In this document: positions 47,098 through 58,600 of the stretch, piece after piece
Layout: every line of letters begins with the position of its first letter
How positions within the stretch are numbered: the first letter of the stretch is position 1
Assembly (NCBI GenBank): GCA_017506865.1
Contig: JAFCMP010000246.1
Coordinates: forward strand, 248,001 to 312,000
Source: Tribonema minus
Taxonomy: Eukaryota > Sar > Xanthophyceae > Tribonematales > Tribonemataceae
Length of the DNA: 64,000 bases
Direction: 5' to 3'
Notes under the pieces: generated by a model
The model's database searches: none
What the model was told of the DNA's origin: nothing
The model's input: only the letters and a program-made list of their open reading frames with translations
Program-made: the position numbers and the translations under genes

Positions 47098-50000
47098 ATG
47101 CGATTGCGTGCGCTGCTGCCTCTTGCGGTGGTGGCGCTGGCGGGGGCGAGCACGCTGGCTCCTCCCAGGCCTGAGGCGATAGGGACACATGTGCATGCTG
47201 AGTTGCAGCCGAGGCACCACCACGCGGAGCAGGGCGTGCAGCTCACACAGCATCACCACATCACAGCGATTGTCAGCGACGTAGAGGATGTCCGGGAGCA
47301 GGAGCAGCCATTGCAGCAGCAGCAGCAGCGGCCGCCACTGCTCTCTCCCGCGAGGAAGCAGAAGGCCAAGGTGAAACTTCAGAACTGATGTTTGCGAAAG
47401 CCACTAGCTCAGCTTCGGTGACCATGCTTTAATCTTGAAGCGTTTCTGAAGTCTCTGCCAAGCTGGTGGCGACAGCAAATCAGAAACGAGCCCATCCGTA
47501 GCATTTGCATAGCTTTGGACACACTGTGCATGAAGTGATACTTCGTGATTCCCCCAGCGATCAACAACTTGCATCCACTGCTCATTGTGCTGCATGTTCG
47601 TCGCTTCTAGAGTTTTCTGCTTGCGCCTTGCCACCCACGTCATACCAACACGTGCATTGACATCTGGTGTCGGGGGTTCGAGTTCACTTCGCTTGACAGC
47701 TGTACAAGGTAGAAGTGTCAGCTCAACTTTGGTTCTGCTCTGGTCTGCTTCCCCACGCTGGTGCGCCTCAAGCGCAGTCCCTCTCCTCGAGCCTCACCAC
47801 CCAGCTCATTCCGCCTCACACGCACACACCTCCCACGCTTTGCAACACAAACAGCGGTTCCGTCGCCGAGCCCGCGCCCCCCCTACGACAGCTACTTATT
47901 GCGCTCCACACACGCACCACCCCCCCCCCGCAGGTCGCCTTCTACTTCGCCCTCTGGTACGCCCTCAACATCGCCTACAACATCGCCAACAAGCGCGCGC
48001 TCAACGCGCTGCCGCTGCCCTGGACCGTGGGCACGGCTCAGCTCGGCGCAGGCGCAGTATGGGTCGGCGCGCAGTGGCTGCTGCGCATCCGCGCGGCTCC
48101 CGTTCTCGAGCGCGGCGCGCTGCGGCGCGTGCTGCCGGTCGCGGCGTTCCACGGCGGGGGGCAGGTGGCAACAGTGCTCAGCCTGGGGGCGGGCGCGGTC
48201 AGCTTCACGCACATTGTGAAGGCCGCGGAGCCGCTGTTCTCGGCGCTGGTGGCGGCGGTGGCATTCGGGCAGGTCTTCAAGCCGCAGGTGCGCGCGTGAG
48301 AGTGGCGTCGCATCAATGCCCTGCGCATGTGATCTGGTGCGGTGCTCTGTTCTGGTGTGGTTGTGTTTGACGTGGCGTCTGGGATTTTCGTACTCTACGT
48401 TTGTGTGCGCAATGGTGTGTGCCAGCCGATTTCAGCTACACATTGTTGACTACCCCCACTGCTGCAGAACGAGTGACTCAATGGATGAGCTAGAGCAACA
48501 GCTTGACTCGTTGCGTTGTGATTGCTGAAACATGGGCTGTGTAACATAGCACTCTTGCCCATGCAATCTCGTATCGCGCCACAGGTATATGCAGCGCTGC
48601 TGCCGGTGGTGGGCGGAGTGGCGGTGGCGTGTGCGAAGGAGCTCAACTTTAGCTGGGTCAGCTTCGTTGCAGCCATGTCTTCCAACCTGTTCTTTGCGCT
48701 GAGGGCAAACTACTCCAAGGCAAGTTTCCCATCGCCAGTATGACCAAGTAGGCAAAGCCGGTGTTTTGCTAGCAGGTGAGGGAGTGCATGCATACAAGAT
48801 GGCATGCACGATGGCATGGGTATGCAGTAGGATGCGTTTTCACACTTTCCATCAAAGTTTGACGAGTCTGTTTGATGGCAATTGAAGTTTGCCATGAAAG
48901 TTTGTCAAGTGGCAGTGTGCAGCCAAAGCGGAGCAGCAGCTGTATTGCCACCATGGCCGCCCCACCACTCACTACACGCAAGGCTCCGCTGTGTCGCCTC
49001 ACCGCTGCCAGCTGCCGTCGTCGCACCCCCAGAGCTCATGCCCGAACTCTTGAAGTTGTACTCTTCGCTCTCACCACATACAACTGTAATCTTGAACTTG
49101 TACTCTTGAAGTTGACGCCCATCCACTTACCACCGCCAACGCAGGTCCTCATGCAGAAGCGCTCGGGCGCAATGTTGAGCCCGCAAACCTCTTCGCGCTC
49201 ATCACCGCGTACTCTTGAAGTTGTACTCTTGAAGTTGTACTCTTGAAGTTGACGCTCACCCACGCCAACCGCCCCACAACTGCAGGTTCTCATGCAGAAG
49301 CGCCTCGGGCGCAACGTGGAGCCTGCAAACCTCTACGCGCTCATCACGATGGTGGCATTTGTGCTGTGCCTGCCGCTGGCGCTGGCGGCGGAGGGCGCGC
49401 TAGTGGGGCCCGCGTGGGGGCAGGGGGTAAAGGACCTGGCGGGCGTCGTCGCGCGGCCGCGCGCGCAGCTCGCGTGGCTGGTGGCGCTGTCGGGGCTGAC
49501 ACACTACTTGAATAACGAGGTGAGAAAGAGGCACTTGAACTTGAAATACCTTCAAATGACTGCTGAAGCATGAACTTTCAAACATGCACGGGCGTGGCGC
49601 GGGCCGCGCGCGCAGCTGGTGTGGCTGGTGGCGCTGTCCAGGCTGACGCACTACCTGAATAACTAGGTGAACAAAGGCACTTGAACTTCACATAGAAGTA
49701 TGAGCATTCAAGTATGAACGTGCGCTGCACGGGCCGTACGCAAAGTTGACGGTGGTTGGTAGTGCTGTCAGGGCTGATGTTACCTGAACAATGGGGAGCA
49801 CGACAGCATTGCCCAAACTTCTCAACTTCAAAAAGCTTCTTCAGCTTCAATTCATGGAGACAGCGCACACGGCTGGTGGCGCTGTTGGTGCTGATGCACT
49901 GCCGGAACAATGATGTGAGTCTGCAGTGCTCAATCTTCAAATAAGAACGCACGTTGCTTTAAACAACAGCTGGTCGGGTGCCTCATGACGCTTTCACAAC

Positions 50001-50952
50001 TGGAATCAAACAACAGCTTACCGTTGAAATCTCAACAACAAAAAATATCTGTGGCTTTTGGGGCACTGCGAAAGACAACAGTAGAAGTAGGGGCGTACTC
50101 ACGTTATTTCATATGTCATACGGCGCAGCAGGCGCAGTTCGCATGACTGCTGCCTGCTGTCCCTGTCTTGTCTTGAAAGCGGGTACCTGAACGCATGTTC
50201 AACTTGCTTTAGGGTTTGAGGTAACAGGGGGCTCCACGGACCCCAGGCGTGGCTTGTGTGACCAGTGAATGGGCAAATGTGACCTGCGCTCTGTGATTGA
50301 TGCTTTGCCCGTCGCGGGTGTGAAGTTAACGCGCCATCCACTGCATACCGCTGCTGGCGTCTGTACACTCATATTGTCGAGTTAAGTGCTCTAGGTACAC
50401 ATGTACATGTGTACATGCTTTGAGAAGCGGACGACCATCTACATGCACTTTGTATATTCAGAAGTTCTGTACACATCTTGTCAGTTCCCGCGTTGGACGC
50501 GAAACGGATGGATGTCAAGCTTGGCACCAGGATCTCCACGCACCTCTTGACACAGCATCTCAAGGCGCATTGTTGACCATCACCCCTAACCGACATGGCC
50601 ACATGGCATCACCCCCCACTACATCCATGTGCACACTTGAAGTTCATATGTATACTTCAAGTTCATACTACAAGTTCATACTTCATTTAATCTAGTGCAT
50701 ACTTCAAGTTGAAGTATATCTGATCCCCATCCCCCCCCCCCCCCCCCCCCCCTGCCGCAGGTCATGTACCTGGCGCTCGGCTCCGTGCACCCCGTCACGC
50801 TCGCGGTCGGCAACACGCTCAAGCGCGTCTTCATCATCGTCGCCAGCCTCGTCGTCTTCCGCAACCCCATCACGCCCGCCGGCGCCGCGGGCAGCGCCGT
50901 CGCGATCGCGGGCGTGCAGCTCTACAGCTGGGCGCGGCAGCGCTACTCGTGA
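47098..50952 (+). CDS. plastid triose-phosphate-transporter-family protein (DMT superfamily)
   Basis: Predicted multi-helix antiporter exchanging phosphorylated C3/C5/C6 compounds for phosphate across a plastid envelope membrane; substrate not determined. Exons: 47098-47370, 47934-48287, 48585-48719, 49286-49519, 50761-50952 (395 residues, phases consistent). Exon 1 has a signal peptide (LLPLAVVALAGA), the plastid motif ASTLAP and a His/Gln-rich transit region. The TPT fold begins with FYFALWYALNIAYNIANKRA and continues with FTHIVKAAEPLFSALVAA, VGGVAVACAKELNFSWVSF, SNLFFALRANYSK, LSGLTHYLNNE and HPVTLAVGNTLKRVFIIVAS, and ends with FRNPITPAGAAGSAVAIAG. The TPT-family lysines and arginine that bind phosphate (in NIANKRA, KAAEP and NTLKRV) are present. 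Intron 3 has a GC donor (AAG/GCAAGT). Echoes of exon 4 occur on both sides of it. Confidence 0.93.
49143..49205 (+). repeat. echo of TPT-family exon 4 start
   Basis: A CGCAG acceptor and the exon 4 head (VLMQKR, then GRNVEPANLFALIT with small changes and a one-base shift) lie about 140 bases upstream of the real acceptor at 49285. The copies are separated by three CTCTTGAAGTTG units. Confidence 0.9.
49595..49925 (+). repeat. three echoes of TPT-family exon 4 end
   Basis: The exon 4 tail (QLAWLVALSGLTHYLNNE) recurs at about 49610-49670, 49745-49800 and 49860-49920, progressively decayed. The first still reads LVWLVALSRLTHYLNN before a stop. Spacing is about 125-135 bases. Confidence 0.92.
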
Positions 50953-52641
50953 GGCACGTAGGTAGGTATGGTGGCGCGCGCTCCATACCCCCTGCCACAC
51001 AGCTGTGCCCCCCGCACGTAGGGTCTGTAGGTATGGCAGTGTGCGCCTTCCATACCCTGCCGCACAGCTGCTGGGGCCGCAGCAGCAGCGTCACCCCTCC
51101 CTTTGGAGGCATGTAGGCATGACAGCGCGTGCAACGTACTCTGCCATATTGCGGTGCCGCGCGGCACGTCGCAGAGTGGGGGCGGACGGGCCTAGGGGCG
51201 TCTTTGAAAAATGCGCGTGCCGCAGGCAGCTGCGTCGTTGCGCGAACGCAATATCATCACTGATTACACGAGAGAGGCGCGGCGCCTGCCCACGGGCTTG
51301 CGCACAATGCGCGCAGATCACAGTTCGATTCACAGAACCCGTGTCAGCGCTTACCTGGGGTGAAAGAGTGGAGAGTAGCGCCAGGGGAGCAGGGGTGCTA
51401 AGGGGGGAAGTAGCGACGTCAAGGGGGCAAGTCTGCTTGGGAAGCAGAATCAAACGGGTGGCCATGGCACACGCGATGCTAGACACTGATGATGTTATCG
51501 CACTGTCCAGGTTGCACATGTCTGCTTGGACGTACATAGAGCAGCGCGCTGCATAGACATGCCAGCCAGTGTCTTGGACATTGTGGACGGAAAGGGGAAG
51601 GGGGGGGGGGGGAGGGGGGCTGTGTGTTCATGCTATGTATGCCGTCAGCATCTTTATACTGCAGCGTTTGCCGCGGTGTCCAAAGCCACCTCGGGCGCTG
51701 CGCTAACTGCGTCGTATATGCTGTTGTCATTTTCGTATCGATGAGCAAATGACCACTTTGTGTCGACAGGAGCTCATGGGTTTCGAAGTGTGCAGTGCTG
51801 CTTTTGGTTTGTCTTGTCTGCTTGCCAACCACTGTGAGTTGATGTTTCCTGTGGCTGCTGCACATAGCCTCCTCGTGTTCGCACGACGCACTGTCCGGAA
51901 AGTGCTGCACGCTTACTGTGCTGCTTCACTGATGTCGAACTCCGATGCACCATTGCAAACCTTTGAGGTACTGTGTGATGGAGCATCTGCAACTTGCAAT
52001 GAAAGAATCAAGTGACCAATGTTGGTACGTTGCAGCATCATTTGACCTTGCGTGAACACAGAGAGATGGCATCCGAAACATTTGCACTGGCAGTTGCTCC
52101 GTGCCGCACTGTTCAACACATTGATGACGTATTGTCAGCAAACGACTGGTGCAGTCACGCAACCGTTCACCAAAGCCACGTCTTGCCTTATGCGCATGCT
52201 GTGCGCTTGTCAGACCAGCACAATCTCATGCTATAGAATTAATCACTGCCAGTGCTTCACTCTCCTGAGTATGTGACTGCTATGTGATGCTTGAGGATTG
52301 ATGCAGGAAGCCTGTGTAGCGAAGGAACCAGAGTGTCTGGCACACAACACATGCTAGTAGACTTGTGGTAGTTGACAAATGTACGCCTCAGCATACAGCG
52401 CGTGCTCTACATGCAGGTATCGTGGTCTACTCACTGATGGTGCAATCTGGTGCCATGCACAAATCACAACAAGCGTTTCTTCGCCCTGTGTAGTTGCTAG
52501 GGACCCAGCAACTACACCACACAACTCGACCATGGCGCGTCGCCATGAAAAAGTTGAACCTTCAAACTTCTCCGAGCTTGGCTTGCTTGATAGCCTGGCA
52601 GCGATCTCGCAGCCTAGACCTGCAGCGAGAGGCTCACCAGC
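50953..52641. other. intergenic, no gene recognised
   Basis: Begins with a two-copy repeat of about 60 bases (GTAGGTATGG ... CCATACC ... CACAGCTG) right after the TPT stop codon. It has a G run at about 51600-51617. Open frames on either strand (for example minus 51091-51537) show no conserved motif. The last few hundred bases should contain the SF3A3 promoter; no TATA box is evident. Confidence 0.5.
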
Positions 52642-55600
52642 ATGTCCCTGCTGGAGAGGGCCCGCGCCTTCCATGAGGACATCGAGACCTATGAGATGGC
52701 GATCATCAAGGAGCTGGAAGCGAAGCCAAAGACCAACAAGGAAAGGGTGTATCAGCAGCATAGGGTGGCCAATCTGCTGAGCCAGGCCGTGGCGCGGAGC
52801 AAAGAGCTGGATGCCATATATGAGGACAAGGATGATTCAATGAAACAGGAGGTGAGGTTTGTTGTTTCAGTCTCTGTGCAGTGTAGCGCACGCGCAGGTG
52901 TGCACACAAGCCGAGGCAGTGTGCAGCAGCAGGCAGCCAAGAAAGTAGGCATTTCAGATAGGCGCAGGGTCTCTGGAACAGACGCAAGCTGTAGCGCAAG
53001 ACGGCTGCGTCTGGATGACTACTGGTCTGTGCAGGCCGCCGACGGCGAAGAAACGCAGCAGCGGAGCGGACTCGTTCGAGCACACCAGCAAGCATCGGCT
53101 GCAAGGCGTTGCTCCAGTACAATCCAGCTCAATGGAATCACAACGCAAATCTTGGACGTGTTCAGGCTGTTTTGTCTGTAGAACAAAAAAGAACGCTTGA
53201 TTGGTTTGGTTTTCTTCGTGGGAAGAGGGAGCCATCTGATCGTCAGCCATGATTTCAGGAAGAGACATACATGGCTGTCACCGTTATGTTGACGTCGCTC
53301 TCCAGCTCCAATACTGAACAGCAGCGTTTTCAAACATGTCTTGAGCACCGTCATTATGCCAGGGACCTGCAGACTTGCTCCAGAAAGGTTGGCACCAGTT
53401 GCTTTACGGCGTGTAGCATGGACAGGCACGGCAAGCAGCAACACAGGTTTTGTGGGACAGCCAAGTACTGAAGTTAGTCGGGACGTTAATGCATGCTGCT
53501 ATTATTGAACAGTGTGGTTGCTGTACAAGTAGCAGGCAGCCTCAATACGCTGGGTGCGTTTTGATTGGGTTGGGGGCGCGCAAGTTGAAGCTTGAAGCGC
53601 GCTCGCTCAGGATCATCTGATCAGCATTGCGAATTGTTTCAAGGTATCGATCAAAATGGCCGCCGTCGCATGGTGACATGAACTGTCCGCGCTCTGACTG
53701 CCTCTACAGCGCTGACGTGTGCGATGTCCAGCAACGGGCACACCAAGGCGACGTAATGATTGCCCCGTGCAGATCCTCAATACACGCAAGGCCCCCGACG
53801 AAGTTTCAGTGAAGCGGGATTTGGCAGTGCGAAATTGCAACTTGTGGCGTTGCACGATCTGTCCGGCAGTGGGCACAACGTGGTGACGTAGGATTGCTAC
53901 GTGCAGAGCCTCAGCACACGAGGCAGCTAATTTTTCTGAGCACCAGGGACAACAAAGGTTTCCCGGAGCGTGATCTTTGCAACGCCACACCTCAACATGT
54001 GGCATTACAAGTTGGATGTTGATGCGTGACCTCTGGTTGTAGTCTTCTGCAATTCAAGCCGTCGCAACACTGACAAGAGCTTCGGATGTTCAAGCAAACT
54101 TATACTTTTACGATAACCTGCAGTATACAAACAATGCGTCATGCAGTGTGGTTGCACACACACAGTTTTGGGAACGCCGGTTTGAGTTGGATCGCCTGTG
54201 TACTCACTTGAGGTAGAGATGGTGCTCTCACAATCGTGCACAGATGCGAAGAGGTGCATTTGGCTCCGATTCGCAGCGGTACTTTGAAACTTGTCATGAC
54301 AGGGCCAAGAGCCTCGGAGCCTCAGTCATACGGCTGATACGAAACAACAACCTGCACTTGCAGCCCAAGAGCTCGCGCCACGCGCGTCGGCAGCTGCACG
54401 TGACTTCAACTTCAACTTCAACTCATCGCCTTTCTTTGCACCTCCCTCTCTTTCTGCAAGTCGCGTGCAGTGGCGGCGACGGCGCGCTGTGAGGTACTCT
54501 GACATTTGTGCTTACTTCAACTTCAACCTTCGACTTCCCTCACGATGACTTGCCCTTGTGTCGCGTGCGCGTGCGCTGCAGGTGGCGGCCATGCGCGGCC
54601 GCGACGCGCTCAAAAACTTTTACGACCGCGCCAAGAGCTCGTGGAGCTACCACGCGCGCTACCCCGACCTGCCCGTCAACACGGGCCCCAACATCGACGA
54701 GGAGAAGGAGCCCAAGGTCCGTTGGCGCAGCGCGCGCCGCAGCAGCAGTACCCTGTGGCACGGCTCCGCAGAGATTTCACGCATATGTCCAGGAAGTTCA
54801 TCTATGGCTGTGTAAAGATGTACGCTCATTTTCATGGGGCTCATTTATGCTGCTCTGTTGCATGCTCATGGCCCGCCAGCTCGGGGCCGCTGCGAGTTTT
54901 TCGGTGCGGCAGCTGTTGCCCATCCATAGATGCATAAGAATATGCACAAGCATGGCGTAAGAATATGCAAAAGCCTCAACCTCCTCTCGCCGTCTCCTTC
55001 ATGGCATTGAGCTCGCCGCCGCAGGTCATTAGTGCCCCCCCCCCCCCCCCCCCAACAGTAGTGGTCGACTTGGTGATTGCTTTACTATTCCCCCCCACCC
55101 CCCTCAACTTGGTGATTGCTTTACTATCCCCCCCCACCCCCCTCTTACCCCCCCACCCCCGCAGGTCACCTTCAGCGGCGAGGAGCTCTTCGGCAAGCAC
55201 TTTGACCTGCACGACCTGTACGCGCGGTGGGTCAATTCGCCTCAGTGCTCCGACAAGCGCCTCGACTACGGCGCATATTTGGCGGGCCTCGCGGCGCTGG
55301 GCGACGTGCCGGAGCGCGCCAAGCGCAGCAAGGGATATGCTGGGTATGTGGCGGACCTGGAGGCGTACCTGCGCGGGTTCCTCGCGCGCACGCAGCCGCT
55401 CGTGGACGCCGACGAGGTGCGCGCTGAAACTTCAAGTTGAAGTATAACCGCACGCTGCGGTTTTGTACGCCCAGTGGTACTGGGTGTTCACGCACGCGTG
55501 TGCTGCAGAGTTTCCGGTTGCGCACAAGGTGCCGTAGGCCGCCGCCAGCAGAGCAGCAGGGTGATCAGTGCACGGGGCCTTGCTCGTACTACACTGCTGC

Positions 55601-58600
55601 TACTACGCGCCTGCTGCGTGTGTCTGTTTTTCACTACCGCCGCGCTACTGCCCCGACGCGCTACTGCCTGCGGGGGTTCCGCGCGTGCGCACGCAGCCTC
55701 TCGTTGACGCTGCCAAGGCGCGCGCGCTCGTGACCGTGTAGTCATTGCTCAGGCATCGCTGCGCCTATCGCAGCTGAGCGTTGCCTCCGCGACGCCTCGA
55801 ACGCAGCCGCTGGTGGGCGGTGCAGCGCGCGCGGCTGCACGCCTGACAATGTTCCGGGCTGGCAGGCGCCGGATGCAGTGTTGGTGCTGAAGACGGTCTG
55901 TGTATCTGCTCCAGTCGTGGACTTGAGAATGCGCTACGCTGTGAATGCGCTCATGTGGCCTAGCCCTCGCTAGCATCAAAGGTCTTTAACGCCGGCATCG
56001 AGTCACAAACGCGGGTGATTGCGTGAACATGGTTGCGTCCGCTGCTACTGCCAAGGCAGAAGCGGTTCCGCTGCGCTCGCACTGCACCCCAGCGCCCTGA
56101 GCCCGACCCTATCCCCTTACCACCATGACCTTGATCCTAAGCAATGGCCGTTGAGGCCTTCACGCAGGGCATGCGCATCATCTCCCCGACGCTTCCACGC
56201 CACATTCAACTTCACGCATTAACTTCAACCATTGACTTCAACTTATCGTCGCAGATCGTCAAGGAGGCGGAGGCCGAGTTTGACAAGGCCTGGGAGGCCG
56301 GTCGCGTTAAGGGGTGGCCGCGCGTGTCCAAGGCGGCGCCGCACAAGGCGGCAGCGCCAGGTGGCGGCCTCACAGCGCGCCACCTGGACCTCTCCCTGTA
56401 CCATGCCGCGGAGGACCTGATGCCGTTAGGGCTCGATCGGCTCAAGGAGGCGCTGGAGGTCAGTGCTCATGGCGTGGCTTGAGTAGAGTCATAGAGTCAT
56501 GACTTGTGGGCCTGAATATGTAGGAGGCGCTGGTCAGTGCTCGTGGCGTGGCACGAGTAGAGACGTATATTCATGACTCGTGTAGTGCAAGTAGAGTTGT
56601 AGCATCATGCCTCGTGGGCCTCGACAGGCTCAAGGAGGCGCTGGAGGTTGGTGCTCGTGCTGTGGATCAGGTAGAGACGTAGAATCATGACTTGTGCAGT
56701 GCAAATAGAGTCATAGAGTCATGCCTCGTGGGCCTGGACAGGCTCAAGGAGGTGCTGGAGATCAGTTTCTGTCGCCTGTCTCATGTCCAGTCGTAGTTTA
56801 AAAGTGGTTGTCATGTAGTACAAGGGTTAGGGTTAGGGGGGGGGGGTAGGGATGGGGAGAGTCACAGCTTGCTGCATGTAATTGCGCTGTCGTCGGTGGA
56901 TTACATGACATGAAATTATCTACATTGGCTCTACACGCGATGGGCCCTGCTTGACACGCCGCAGGCGCCTGGCCTCACTGATGCCAGCGCACCATGACCT
57001 GTTTGTACTGCCGCTAGTACACGGCAGTACACCGATGGTACGCTGCACTGCTGAGCGCTGTCGTGACAGTGCGCGCCGCGCGCAGGCACTCAACTTCAAG
57101 TGTGTCGCCCGCTCACTCACCGCTGGCTCGTGCATGACATTTTGCTGCTCAAAATCGCATGACCTTTGACAACGACATGTATTCAAAACAAAATGGGTGT
57201 TCCTTGACATGCCGCAGGCGCGCGGCTTCAAGTGCGGTGGCGTGAAGGCTTAGTCACTTGTTGATTCGCCCCTTCTCCCTCACACGCACTGCTGGTTCGA
57301 GTATACCATTTTGCTGCACGAAGTCGCGTCGACATCGATGACCATGTTGATTCTGAACGATTGCGCCCTTCTTGACATGCCACAGGCGCTCGGCCTCAAG
57401 TGCGGCGGCACGCTGCAGCAGCGCGCGGAGCGGCTGATGGCCGTCAAGGGGAAGAAGCCTTCCGAAATTGACCCCAAGGTGTGTGCTCGACGAGAAAGCC
57501 GCATGCATCACTTTACAGTTTCGAGTAATTCCACTGCTATCACCATTCAGCAAACGCAAGGGGAAGAAGCCCTCCGAGATTGGCCCCAAGGTGTGCGCTT
57601 CATCAAGAGAGCCATCAAGAGAGTCGCATGCATTAATGCCCATTTTCAAGTATGTTCACCTCTTCAAGTTTTCATGACTTGACGGCCAATAAGCCCTGCG
57701 GAATTGACCCCAAGGTATGTGGTCGATGAGAAACACGCATCAGTTCGCATGCATCAATTCTCAGTGCGCTCAACAAGAAAGTCGCATGCATCAGTCCACA
57801 TTTTCAAGCAACGTCACTTTTTCAGGTTCCGTGGTGAAGTGAAAACGGCTGTGCAGCTGGCCTTTGAGAGCACGAGGAGGCGGTGCCTACCGCGCTGCGC
57901 CTGGCTCAATGTTGGATCTGCAAACTTGTACTTCAAGTTGAGACATCATGGGGCTTCTACTCGTTGCCGCCACTCCAGCAGCATCAAGCAGTCCCACCAG
58001 ACTGCCGCGAGGGTTATCGCAGCAGGTTCACTGAGGTCGCTCTTAGCAGCTGCAGTCTGTGCGACGTGTGCCGTGCTGCGCTGGCTCAATGTTGGATCTT
58101 CGCAGTTGTACTTCTGGTTTAGACATTCATGGAGTCTCCTCCTCTCGCTGCTGCATAGCCCTGATTGCGCTTCTGCCCCGTCCCCTTTGCGAGCAGCTGT
58201 ACAAGGTGCAGGGGGGGGGGGGTATGCACATGGGTTTATTGACAAAGCGCAGGCAGTTGCCGAACCACCAGTAGAGAGTGAGTTGATTCGCCCAACTGGG
58301 GAGTCCATCTTCTCAGGGTTACGGTCAGGGTTTGAGTGACCTGGCCCTAGCACAATTTGCGCTGCTGCCCGGCGCTGCTTTGCGAGCAGCTGTACACAGT
58401 GCAAGAGGGGGGTGCGCATCCAAGGAGCGTGTGCAGTTGACGCACCGCAACAAGGAGTGGAATAGTTCGCGCACCTGATTCACAGAAACGGCTGATTTGC
58501 CGACATTGCGTGAGGGTGGGAACAGAATCAAAGGTCAGAGTTGCTGCCAGTTTGCTGCACCGCAGCACCAGTGGGGCACTTGGAAGCAGTGCTGGGTATG